From contig CAJUAC010000053.1 in NCBI GenBank assembly GCA_910583885.1, positions 1-20,111 on the forward strand: DNA of 20,111 nt. Direction: 5' to 3'. Position numbers and translations under genes: made by a program. Positions 6,934 through 13,905 of the stretch are shown piece by piece; within the stretch, counting starts at the first letter, position 1, and each line of letters opens with the position of its first letter. The DNA comes from an uncultured Oscillospiraceae bacterium. Its GTDB lineage: Bacteria; Bacillota; Clostridia; Oscillospirales; Oscillospiraceae. The notes beneath the pieces are model-generated. The model did not search any database, was not told the DNA's origin, and saw only the letters and a program-made list of their open reading frames with translations.

Positions 6934-7472
6934 CACCGCTCCGCCTCCCTGGGCTTGCGGCTCCTGGCCCTGGCGGGCTTCATGGGATTGCCCCGCACAT
7001 CGTAGCTGGAGACGCGGGCGGCGGGAGAAGCCCACCCCTTCATTGCCCCGCCCAGCATTGCCGCCTCCATCTGTGGGGTAATCCGCTGGCGGGCATTCAG
7101 GCTGTCCGCTTTCCGGCGGTTTGTCTGCGGATCATCTGTGGAGAAGCCGCATTTCTCATAGCCCTGTTTGCCTTTTTCAATGCGGATGATCTCTCCGGTG
7201 GTGGGCAGGATAGAAAAGCACTGGGACGGCAGCTGAGGCAGCTGCTCCGGGGCGTAGGTGTTCCCAACCCGCTCCATCAGCTTGGCAAACTGGCAGATAT
7301 GATAGGCCTCCCGGCCCACGCGGGTATGGTATTCATCCAGGAAGGTGCAGGCCCGCTTCACCTTCCCGCCGTCTGAACGGGTGACAACGATGGTTCCGCC
7401 GTCGGGGATAAAAAACAGCGTCCTGTAACTACTGTCAATAAATCGGATCATGGTCTGGTTTTCGTCATTCAT
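6933..7472 (-). CDS. Unrecognised conjugative-element protein, 179 aa
   Basis: The protein begins MNDENQTMIRFIDSSYRTLF and continues with IPDGGTIVVTRSDGG, FLDEYHTRVG and AYHICQFAKLMER, a compact mixed alpha/beta N-terminal domain of about 80 residues. The C-terminal half is basic and looks disordered (KPARARSRKPREAER). No enzyme motif, signal peptide or membrane segment is visible. The AAAGGAG site lies 9 nt before the ATG, and the start is only 2 nt after the topoisomerase III stop. A second Met at residue 8 is an alternative start. Genes with this N-terminal pattern seem familiar from clostridial elements, but I cannot name the family. Its place between topoisomerase and the Cys-rich protein suggests a DNA-processing accessory. 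Confidence 0.75.
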   Translation of the reverse strand: MNDENQTMIRFIDSSYRTLFFIPDGGTIVVTRSDGGKVKRACTFLDEYHTRVGREAYHICQFAKLMERVGNTYAPEQLPQLPSQCFSILPTTGEIIRIEKGKQGYEKCGFSTDDPQTNRRKADSLNARQRITPQMEAAMLGGAMKGWASPAARVSSYDVRGNPMKPARARSRKPREAER

Positions 7473-7474
7473 GG

Positions 7475-9523
7475 TTACGATCTCCTTTCAAATTCCAGAC
7501 GGTAGTTGGTCTGAGCGCCGTCATCCTCCAAAATAACAGCGGCATCGTAGGTCCTGCCGGTTTTCTCGGAGAAACAGCCGGTAAGCCGCGCCTGCCCGTC
7601 CTTCAGCAGCGCGGCGGCAACAGATTTTGTCAGGGATTTCTTTTTTGCAGAGAAGAATTTACTGTCTTTCCAGAGTGCAAAGCGGCAGTCCCGGTTGTCA
7701 CAGAAAAAGCCCTTTTTCCTCTCAGTAACAGCGCGTCCGCAGCGAGGGCAGGGGCCGACAGTTTCCCGATCAGAGGGGAACAGGACCTCCCAGCCGGGGA
7801 CCGGCTGATAGTCCCGAACCAGATTGCGGACCAAAGCTGCAATGCCGTCCATGAAGTCCTCCGGGGTAAGCGTCCCACGCTCTACCTCCCCCAGCCGCTG
7901 CTCCCATTCGGCGGTCAGCAGGGGTGATTGCAGGGCCTCCGGCAGAACGGTGATGAGGGAGCTGCCCGCCTGGGTGGGCAGAAGATTGGTGATCTTCTTT
8001 GCCTTTTTCCGCTCCACCAGCCCGGAGGCCACCAGTTTTTCCAGAATCCCGGCGCGGGTGGCGGGAGTTCCGATGCCCCACCGTTCAGTGTTCTCCGGCA
8101 TATCCTCCGCCCCGGCGGTCTCCATGCTGCTTAATATCGTATCCTCCGTGAAGTGCCTGGGCGGGGACGTTTTGCCGGTCTTTACCCGGACCGCCTCCAC
8201 CGGCAGCGTCATCCCTTCCGAAAGTCCGTCCGGGAGGGCCGCATCCTGGGGCAGTTCGGCATAGGCCCGCCAGCCCGTGTCCAGCAGTTCCTTCCCCTTG
8301 GCGGTAAAGCTGTGGCCGCCGCACTCTGCCACCACGACAGTCTCGGCATACCGATAGGGCGGGCAGACCGCCCGGAGCAGGCCCACGGAGACCAGCCGCA
8401 GAATCTCCCGCTCCCCCAGGGGCAGGGCTGAAATATCGGTGGTGGCCGCGCTTCTGGTGGGGACAACCGCGTGGTGATCGGAGACCTTTTTGCTGTTGCA
8501 GACCTGGGATGCCAGGATTTCCTCTGGCGCGTCCAGACCCCAGACGGCAGCGGCGGCGGAGACCAGCTCCGGAACCGCGCTTTCCATATCATCGGTCAGA
8601 AAGCGGCTGTCCGTTCGGGGATAGGTACACAGTTTCTTTTCATAGAGGGCCTGGAGGTAATCCAGGGTTTGCTGGGCGGTGTAGCCCAAGGCGCGATTGG
8701 CCTCCCGCTGTAGGGTGGTGAGATCGCAGAGGGCCGGGGCCTTTTCCGTCTTTTCCTGCCGCTCCACTGTCCGGACGGCGGCGGGACTATCCCGGCAGGC
8801 GGCGGCAATGGCGTTCGCCTCCGCCGGGTCAGACAGCCTCTCGCCAGCAGCCGTCATGCCGCCGCAGTCCAGCTCCACCGTGTAGAAAGGCACCGGCTCA
8901 AAGGCGGAAATCTCCGCCTCACGCTGGACGATCAGGGCCAGGGTGGGCGAGATCACCCGCCCGACGTGCAGTGTCCGGCCATAGAGCAGGGAGAACAGCC
9001 GGGTTGCGTTGATGCCCACCAGCCAGTCCGCCTTGGACCGGCACAGGGCCGCTTGGTGGAGGCCGTCATAGTCCCTGCCGGGCCGGAGATTGGCGAAGCC
9101 CTCCCGTATGGCCCCGTCCTCCATGCTGGAAATCCACAGCCGCTTGACAGGCTTGGTGCAGCCCGCCAGATGGTAAACTGTGCGGAAGATCAGCTCCCCC
9201 TCACGGCCTGCGTCGCAGGCATTCACCACCTCCGACACATCCTCCTGCCGCAGCAGCGTCCGCAGGAGGTCAAACTGACTGCGCTTGTCCGCCCGGATGG
9301 TAAACCGCCAGCTCTCCGGCAGGATGGGCAGGTCCTCCTGCCGCCACTTGGCGTAGTCCGGGTCATACGCAGCAGGCTCGGACAGCTCCGCCAGATGCCC
9401 GACGCACCAGGAGATCAGCCAGCCGCCGCCCTCCATGTACCCGTCCTTCCGGCCAGCTACACCCAGCGCGGCAGCAATGCTCTGTCCTACGGATGGTTTC
9501 TCTGTGACAACTAATCGGTACAA
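7475..9523 (-). CDS. topB: DNA topoisomerase III (type IA)
   Basis: A 682-aa type IA topoisomerase that relaxes or decatenates DNA by single-strand passage, here encoded by the element. YRLVVTEKPSVGQSIAAALG opens the Toprim domain and the acidic ACDAGREGE motif follows. The active-site Tyr lies in CTYPRTDSRFL near residue 300. RWGIGTPATRAGI occurs later, and a C-terminal zinc ribbon (CPRCG ... FFCDNRDCRFALWKD) precedes a short tail. The length is typical of element-borne TopB. I chose the TTG at 9523, giving (M)YRLVVTEKPSV, because AAGGG lies about 12 nt before it and family proteins begin there. An ATG at 9541 adds six residues but follows a GC-rich hairpin directly and has no ribosome site. 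Confidence 0.92.
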   Translation of the reverse strand: MYRLVVTEKPSVGQSIAAALGVAGRKDGYMEGGGWLISWCVGHLAELSEPAAYDPDYAKWRQEDLPILPESWRFTIRADKRSQFDLLRTLLRQEDVSEVVNACDAGREGELIFRTVYHLAGCTKPVKRLWISSMEDGAIREGFANLRPGRDYDGLHQAALCRSKADWLVGINATRLFSLLYGRTLHVGRVISPTLALIVQREAEISAFEPVPFYTVELDCGGMTAAGERLSDPAEANAIAAACRDSPAAVRTVERQEKTEKAPALCDLTTLQREANRALGYTAQQTLDYLQALYEKKLCTYPRTDSRFLTDDMESAVPELVSAAAAVWGLDAPEEILASQVCNSKKVSDHHAVVPTRSAATTDISALPLGEREILRLVSVGLLRAVCPPYRYAETVVVAECGGHSFTAKGKELLDTGWRAYAELPQDAALPDGLSEGMTLPVEAVRVKTGKTSPPRHFTEDTILSSMETAGAEDMPENTERWGIGTPATRAGILEKLVASGLVERKKAKKITNLLPTQAGSSLITVLPEALQSPLLTAEWEQRLGEVERGTLTPEDFMDGIAALVRNLVRDYQPVPGWEVLFPSDRETVGPCPRCGRAVTERKKGFFCDNRDCRFALWKDSKFFSAKKKSLTKSVAAALLKDGQARLTGCFSEKTGRTYDAAVILEDDGAQTNYRLEFERRS

Positions 9524-9547
9524 AATGTTCACACCCTTCATAATAAT

Positions 9548-9570
9548 GGGGGCCGGTAAATCCGGCCCCC
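9548..9570 (-). promoter_or_regulatory. GC-rich hairpin in the topoisomerase leader
   Basis: A perfect 9-bp stem GGGGGCCGG / CCGGCCCCC closes a 5-nt loop. It ends about 25 nt before the TTG start of topoisomerase III. No T-tract follows on either strand, so it is not an obvious terminator. It may stabilise a processed mRNA end or influence initiation. Confidence 0.45.
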
Positions 9571-9583
9571 TAACATCATTGTC

Positions 9584-9621
9584 TCAAAAAACAAACGCAG
9601 CCTGCCTAATCGCAGACTGCG
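9584..9621 (-). terminator. Intrinsic terminator of the toxin-antitoxin unit
   Basis: A 10-bp stem with one G-U pair (9596-9605 with 9612-9621) and a 6-nt loop is followed on the minus strand by TTTGTTTTTTG. It lies 14 nt after the toxin stop. Any transcript reaching topoisomerase III from upstream must pass it. Confidence 0.75.
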
Positions 9622-9635
9622 CTTGCCCTATCCTC

Positions 9636-9938
9636 TTAAAACTCGCTGGGAGAATATCGAATTGTCACTACGATGACTTGTTTAGCAGCTTCATCTATAC
9701 GATAGATAATCGTATAGTTTTTGACGAGCATCTGCCTGTACCCACGATTGGCGTATATGCCCTTCGTGCGCTCTGGGCAGCGGTAAGGCATGTGGTCAAG
9801 AGATAGAATTTCTTTCTCTATCCGGTCCACCAGTTCCAGCGCGGTGGCCGGGACCAATAACGTCTTTGCAATATAGGAGTAAATACCATCCAAATCCCGC
9901 GCTGCACGGCTCAGGAGCTTGACGCTATATTTATCCAA
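9636..9938 (-). CDS. ParE/RelE-family toxin of a type II toxin-antitoxin pair
   Basis: This 100-aa protein begins MDKYSVKLLSRAARDLDGIYSYIA, and its C-terminal half has YRCPERTKGIYANRGYRQMLVKNY followed by YTIIYRIDEA and VTIRYSPSEF. That is the ParE/RelE fold pattern: an N-terminal helical hairpin, then a beta sheet ending with a conserved Tyr region. ParE toxins poison gyrase and RelE toxins cut mRNA; the pattern leans to ParE, but the target is not provable here. The start is TTG at 9938, overlapping the antitoxin stop by 8 nt, with GGAG 8 nt upstream. Full length, no sign of decay. Confidence 0.85.
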   Translation of the reverse strand: MDKYSVKLLSRAARDLDGIYSYIAKTLLVPATALELVDRIEKEILSLDHMPYRCPERTKGIYANRGYRQMLVKNYTIIYRIDEAAKQVIVVTIRYSPSEF

Positions 9939-10194
9939 AATGCTTTCTCCTTATAGCAGCCAGCGCATTACTCGCGTCAAAGAGCTGTCCGTTCTGCTCA
10001 AATTCCGCCTCAGCCTCCGAAATCGCGGTATCTATCGCAGCTGTCTCCGTCATCGCTTCATAGGTTTCAATGCTCATAATCACCAGATCGCCATATCCGT
10101 TCTTTGTTATAAACACTGGTTCAGGGCGGGCATGACAGATTTCAGAAATTTCATTGGTATTACGCAAGTCTGTGATCGGTCTAATCTGTGGCAT
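9931..10194 (-). CDS. Phd/YefM-family antitoxin
   Basis: An 87-aa protein with the Phd/YefM N-terminal DNA-binding pattern: RPITDLRNTNEISEICHARPEPVFITKNGYGDLVIMSIETYEAM in short overlapping motifs over residues 5-48. An acidic C-terminal half follows that would wrap the toxin. It should neutralise the downstream toxin and repress its own promoter. AAAGGGGG lies 8 nt before the ATG. The gene precedes and overlaps the toxin gene, the usual order. A promoter with an inverted repeat across the -10 box lies directly upstream. Confidence 0.88.
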   Translation of the reverse strand: MPQIRPITDLRNTNEISEICHARPEPVFITKNGYGDLVIMSIETYEAMTETAAIDTAISEAEAEFEQNGQLFDASNALAAIRRKHFG

Positions 10195-10211
10195 AATCGT
10201 ATCCCCCTTTC

Positions 10212-10251
10212 ATTGTACAGTATTATATCATAATCCTGTACAATTTTACAA
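10212..10251 (-). promoter_or_regulatory. Toxin-antitoxin promoter with overlapping operator
   Basis: On the minus strand TTGTAA (10251-10246) and a perfect TATAAT (10227-10222) are spaced 18 nt, with TGA before the -10 box (extended -10). A 9-bp inverted repeat, ATTGTACAG (10212-10220) and CTGTACAAT (10236-10244), brackets the -10 box. This is the expected layout for autorepression by the Phd/YefM antitoxin complex. Confidence 0.75.
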
Positions 10252-10262
10252 GAGGAAATCCA

Positions 10263-11033
10263 TTACACATCCTCCGGCTGTTCTTCGCTATCGGATTCCA
10301 GCACTTCATCTTCCTCCGCCTCACCATAGTCGTAGTCATCCAGATCGGCGCTGCCCCTGGTATCAGGCTTCTTCTTGAAGAATTTCAGATAACAGACCGC
10401 ACCGCCGCCAGTCAGGGCTGCCAGCAGCAGGACCGCTAGGACGCTGCCAATTCCGCCCGTTCTCTCCGGCTCCGGTTCTGGCTCAGGTTTGGTGACAGGC
10501 TCCGGCATGGGCTCGGGTTCCTTTCCGGCGCACTCGGTCATATTGACAGCGCAGACTGGGCAGGCTGTGTTGACCGCGCCAACAGCGCACCTTTCCCCAC
10601 AGGAGCAGACCGGGGGCGCAGCTGTGCCGCTGTCCTCCACAAGGGCGGCGAGATCGGATTCATCCACCTGATTGAGGAAGTACACCTTGTACTGTTCCTC
10701 GCCCTCCCCGACAGCTACGTCGTAGTCGATTACAATGTAAAAGAGATTTCCGTCCCGTCCCTGTACGGTAATGAACTGCTTGTGCGTGTCCGCGTCATAG
10801 AGCAGATCACGGGTGTAGAAGCCGCCGCTGTCCGGCTCCGGATTTTCCGATGTGTCCGGCTTGGCAGGCGCAGCGGGAGTGGCAGGTGCAGTATCCGGAG
10901 GCGGCTCCGTGATCTGCGCCCAGGTCTCGATCACGCCGCTGTCACCGTCCACCTTGGCAAACGCGGTGACAGAGAGGGCCAGCAGGCAGACCACAGCCAG
11001 GAGAAGAATCCACAGCTTACGTGTCCGCATCAT
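10263..11033 (-). CDS. DUF4366 (CD1107-type) membrane-anchored protein
   Basis: A 256-aa secreted and membrane-anchored protein of the conjugation module. A signal peptide (RKLWILLLAVVCLLALSVTAFA) fills residues 4-25. A Pro/Thr-rich linker follows, then an extracellular domain with FYTRDLLYDADTHKQF and FYIVIDYDV, and a Cys cluster (CSCGERC ... CPVC ... C) near 144-170. A Pro/Glu repeat tract, a second membrane helix near 195-215 and an acidic cytoplasmic tail complete it. This matches DUF4366 proteins that follow CD1108 and DUF4315 in Tn1549-like elements. The exact role in the mating apparatus is unknown. The ATG pair at 11033/11030 has GGAGG upstream, and the frame overlaps the DUF4315 stop by 14-17 nt. 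Confidence 0.88.
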   Translation of the reverse strand: MMRTRKLWILLLAVVCLLALSVTAFAKVDGDSGVIETWAQITEPPPDTAPATPAAPAKPDTSENPEPDSGGFYTRDLLYDADTHKQFITVQGRDGNLFYIVIDYDVAVGEGEEQYKVYFLNQVDESDLAALVEDSGTAAPPVCSCGERCAVGAVNTACPVCAVNMTECAGKEPEPMPEPVTKPEPEPEPERTGGIGSVLAVLLLAALTGGGAVCYLKFFKKKPDTRGSADLDDYDYGEAEEDEVLESDSEEQPEDV

Positions 11034-11265
11034 CGCCGCCCTCCTTCCTGTCCTGGGGATGGTCCGCCGCAGCCGGGGCGTTGGCCCGGATCAGCGCGGC
11101 CAGCTGGTCCGGGGTCAGACCGATGCCACGAACAAGGCCAATAATATCCAGGTTCTCCAGCTTTGTGACCTCCTGGTCAATCTCATCGTTGCGGGCAGAG
11201 AGCGTCCGGATTTTGTTATCATTTTTCGCCCGCTCCGCCCGCAGTTTCTTAATCTTGGGGTTCAT
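11017..11265 (-). CDS. DUF4315 family protein
   Basis: An 82-aa basic, coiled-coil protein starting MNPKIKKLRAERAKNDNKI, with a leucine-containing heptad-like stretch and then LDIIGLVRGIGLTPDQLAAL. This is the standard pattern of DUF4315, the small protein between CD1108 and DUF4366 in clostridial elements. The function is unknown. The ATG at 11265 has AGGAG about 11 nt upstream; an ATG at 11301 is in frame but overlaps the upstream gene and lacks a site. Its 3' end overlaps the DUF4366 start. Confidence 0.85.
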   Translation of the reverse strand: MNPKIKKLRAERAKNDNKIRTLSARNDEIDQEVTKLENLDIIGLVRGIGLTPDQLAALIRANAPAAADHPQDRKEGGDDADT

Positions 11266-11284
11266 AAAATGCACAGCTCCTTTC

Positions 11285-12961
11285 TCACGGCAGACGGCCA
11301 AATTGAAAGAAATGGTCCTGCCAGTATGGATTGTTCAAATTGGTGTAGGAGATGGGATCGCCGCAATGCAGCATCATGTGATTGCCCACGTAAATTCCGC
11401 AATGGGTCACGCCGTCCGGGTCTGGCGCCTTGTAAGTGTACTTGAAGAAAACCAGATCGCCGGGCTTGGCATTGGCTGGTGATACGGGAGTACAGATATG
11501 ATACAGCCCCTGTGCCCCCAGCCGCCCCACATCCCAGCCGGAGTGATTGAGCACCCAGCTGACAAAGCCGGAGCAGTCAAAGGAGGTGGCGGGGCTGCCG
11601 CCTCCGAACACATACGGGTAGCCCAGATACTTCTCCGCCTCCTTCAGCATGGCGGCAAAGGTCTCATCCTCCAGGGCCTCCGGGGGCACATCATAGTCCA
11701 TATAGTCCCCACGCCCGGACGCGTTGGGGTATTCGTCCTGTGGGAACAGATCGGGCCGGTTGCCCTGGTTGGCCATGTACCCCGCGTACAGCTGCAAGCC
11801 CGGCTCATCCAAGAGGTAGGCGGTGAGGTGGGCCAGATCAAAATTGTCCAGCGTCACCGTACAGACAGACCATGGATAGGGCTGACCATCGCTGTCATAC
11901 CGGGTCTCTGTGGTCACATCCTCCGTCAGCCTGTACTGCCGGTCAAAGAACAGGCTCAGTACCGATGAAGCCTCGGCCAGCGTCCAGCCGCCGTGCTGGT
12001 AAGCGGTCAGAAGGGAGATCAGCACATAGGGGTCATGGCCGATCTCATCCAGCTCGTAGCGGTACGCATCATAGCTGTGGGTACGCTCAAAATTGTCCAG
12101 GCAGCTTCGCAGTTCATCCTCCATCGCCACATACGCGGCCTCCGCCCCCAGCATATCCGCGTCGGCAGAGGGGAACGTGGTGATGCTCAGAACCGACAGC
12201 CCGCCTTGTACCAGTGCAGTACAGGAGGACAGGACGTTGAGCAGCAGGGCCAGCGTGAAGAATATGGTGATGATAACACCCACAACACTCCTGTGCCGGA
12301 TAAAAAATGCTGTGGTGCGCCTGGATTTCTCAGCAGCCCTTTTTGCGGCCCTGGCGGTACTCTCCATCGTGGCGGCGGCGCTCTGGCCGGAGCGGACAGC
12401 GGACGCGTATTGTTTACGGATGGCCCGCTTTTGCTGCCACCGGGACAGGGGGCTGCTGGCAAGCTGGGGATTGTCCTGGATGTGCTTCTGGTACAGCAGC
12501 TTTACATTTGCTTTTTCCAGCCGCCGTTCCGCCTTGGCCGCTTGGCGGTAGGGCCTCAGCTTGTGGGCGTGATAGGCGCTCTCCGCAATACGCCCTGCCG
12601 TTTCTGCGGCCAACTCCAGCTTATGGATACTCTCCAGGCCCACATTGTCCTGCTCTGCCTGCTGCACCTCCCGATGGACTGCGCCGGAAACCATGAGGCC
12701 GGGGGCCTGTTGGAGGGCATGGGACAATTTTGAGGGCGGCTTGGGCTTGTCCACTTCCGCAAAGTACAGGCGTTTTCCAGGCGCGGCAGGCCCCATATGC
12801 TGGCTGGTCATGCGCCGCCTCCGCTTTTTCTTGTCCTTGGGCAGCTTGGCCCGCGCCCTCTCCGCCTGGTCCGCCGCTTTACCGGCGCGGCGGGCGTGAT
12901 GCCGCAGTTTCGGGTTCAGCTCCGCGTCTGTGAATTGGAGCCGGGGATTTTTCTTAGCCAT
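11285..12961 (-). CDS. CD1108-family NlpC/P60 peptidoglycan hydrolase of the conjugation apparatus
   Basis: A 558-aa protein expected to open the cell wall for the mating channel. Residues 1-220 are strongly basic, with Lys/Arg and Ala-rich helices, and cytoplasmic. A single membrane helix lies near 226-250 (VVGVIITIFFTLALLLNVL). The region 270-420 resembles the CD1108 lytic/helper domain (YDAYRYELDEIGHDPYVLISLLTAY). The C terminus is an NlpC/P60 domain: YPYVFGGGSPATSFDCSGF, with the catalytic Cys near 462, and THCGIYVGN with the catalytic His near 518. The order fits the CD1108 family. AGGGGGAG lies about 6 nt before the ATG. It starts 14 nt after the PP-loop gene that sits between it and VirB4. 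Confidence 0.9.
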   Translation of the reverse strand: MAKKNPRLQFTDAELNPKLRHHARRAGKAADQAERARAKLPKDKKKRRRRMTSQHMGPAAPGKRLYFAEVDKPKPPSKLSHALQQAPGLMVSGAVHREVQQAEQDNVGLESIHKLELAAETAGRIAESAYHAHKLRPYRQAAKAERRLEKANVKLLYQKHIQDNPQLASSPLSRWQQKRAIRKQYASAVRSGQSAAATMESTARAAKRAAEKSRRTTAFFIRHRSVVGVIITIFFTLALLLNVLSSCTALVQGGLSVLSITTFPSADADMLGAEAAYVAMEDELRSCLDNFERTHSYDAYRYELDEIGHDPYVLISLLTAYQHGGWTLAEASSVLSLFFDRQYRLTEDVTTETRYDSDGQPYPWSVCTVTLDNFDLAHLTAYLLDEPGLQLYAGYMANQGNRPDLFPQDEYPNASGRGDYMDYDVPPEALEDETFAAMLKEAEKYLGYPYVFGGGSPATSFDCSGFVSWVLNHSGWDVGRLGAQGLYHICTPVSPANAKPGDLVFFKYTYKAPDPDGVTHCGIYVGNHMMLHCGDPISYTNLNNPYWQDHFFQFGRLP

Positions 12962-12975
12962 TATCGCTCCCCCTC

Positions 12976-13905
12976 TCAGGGCATGTAGGGAACGCCGATG
13001 TAATCCAGCACTTTCCCGCAGCCCAGCTTATTGACGCAGAAATTATGCTGCTTGGGGTGGGTCAGCGCCATACGCTGAAAACGGTTGGGCTGCTTCTCCA
13101 GATGCAGGCCAAACATACAGAACATGCAGCCGGTGCGGTGTGCGCCCGTGGTGACAAGTTTACCGCTTTCCTCCACAATATCGCCGTAGATGGGGGAATA
13201 GGGTATCCTAGTCATTTGCAGATAGCGGAGTACATCCTGCTCCAGCCAGAAGGACATGGGCTGGGAGGTGGGCTCTTTTTTAGAAAATGCGTTGCAGCCA
13301 TACTTTAGATATGTATTTTGGCGCAATACGCTCTCACAGGCCATGGTTCCGGTGATTGTCTTATTGCCAGTTTCTCGGACATATCTGTGGAACGGTTTCT
13401 TTTTCATCACATCACAGCAGCGGGCCGATATGGGAAATGGCGCTTCCAGCAGAAATCTCCATTTGATAAAACGCTGATTGAAAAAGGAATATCTCCCATT
13501 TTTATCAAGTCCTCGCATATGCTGAACTGCCCACGCGCTGCCTCTTCTGGCATAATAAAGGCGATGCGCCACCTCTTTTGAGATAATGGGATATCCATAC
13601 TCCCCGATTACGTGCGTGAAGGGTATCTCCGGGCGCAGAAAAGTGACATTGGGCGTTGCCCTGGCAAAATCCCTGATTTCCGGATACTCCAGCCCCGTGT
13701 CCACAAAAACAGCGGGGACCTCCGGAAAGGCGCGGCGCACCAGATCAAGGAGCACCGTGCTGTCCTTCCCTGCGGAGTAGGAGACCGCCACCTTGCCGCC
13801 ATAGTGGTAATACCACTCCAGGATTTTGGCCTGGGTCACTTGAATTTTCCGCTCCAGGGGCCACGCCTGCATGACCTTCAAATCCTCGCGGGTATACACG
13901 CTCAT
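12976..13905 (-). CDS. PP-loop ATPase, PAPS-reductase family, fused by overlap to virB4
   Basis: A 309-aa adenine-nucleotide alpha-hydrolase. The PP-loop is SYSAGKDST at 42-50, followed by VFVDTGLEYPEI near 67-77, the usual acidic and Tyr strand of PAPS reductases. Later cysteines are paired: ARCCD near 163, GCMFCMFG near 259-266, and FCVNKLGCGK near 291-300. They could hold an Fe-S cluster or relay sulfur, as in DndC or thiolating relatives; this is inference. A metabolic sulfate reducer is unlikely in this setting. The ATG overlaps the VirB4 stop as ATGA, so it is made with the conjugation ATPase. Related cassette genes (radical SAM, methyltransferase, XF1762) lie upstream in the same operon. 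Confidence 0.85.
   Translation of the reverse strand: MSVYTREDLKVMQAWPLERKIQVTQAKILEWYYHYGGKVAVSYSAGKDSTVLLDLVRRAFPEVPAVFVDTGLEYPEIRDFARATPNVTFLRPEIPFTHVIGEYGYPIISKEVAHRLYYARRGSAWAVQHMRGLDKNGRYSFFNQRFIKWRFLLEAPFPISARCCDVMKKKPFHRYVRETGNKTITGTMACESVLRQNTYLKYGCNAFSKKEPTSQPMSFWLEQDVLRYLQMTRIPYSPIYGDIVEESGKLVTTGAHRTGCMFCMFGLHLEKQPNRFQRMALTHPKQHNFCVNKLGCGKVLDYIGVPYMP

Noticed and set aside
9548..9570. The GC-rich hairpin as a terminator
   Set aside because: Neither strand has a T-tract after the stem, and a T-tailed terminator is already present just upstream at 9584-9621.
12976..13905. The PP-loop gene as a sulfate-assimilation PAPS reductase
   Set aside because: No other sulfate-assimilation gene is near, the Cys pattern differs from CysH, and the gene is coupled to virB4 in a mobile element.
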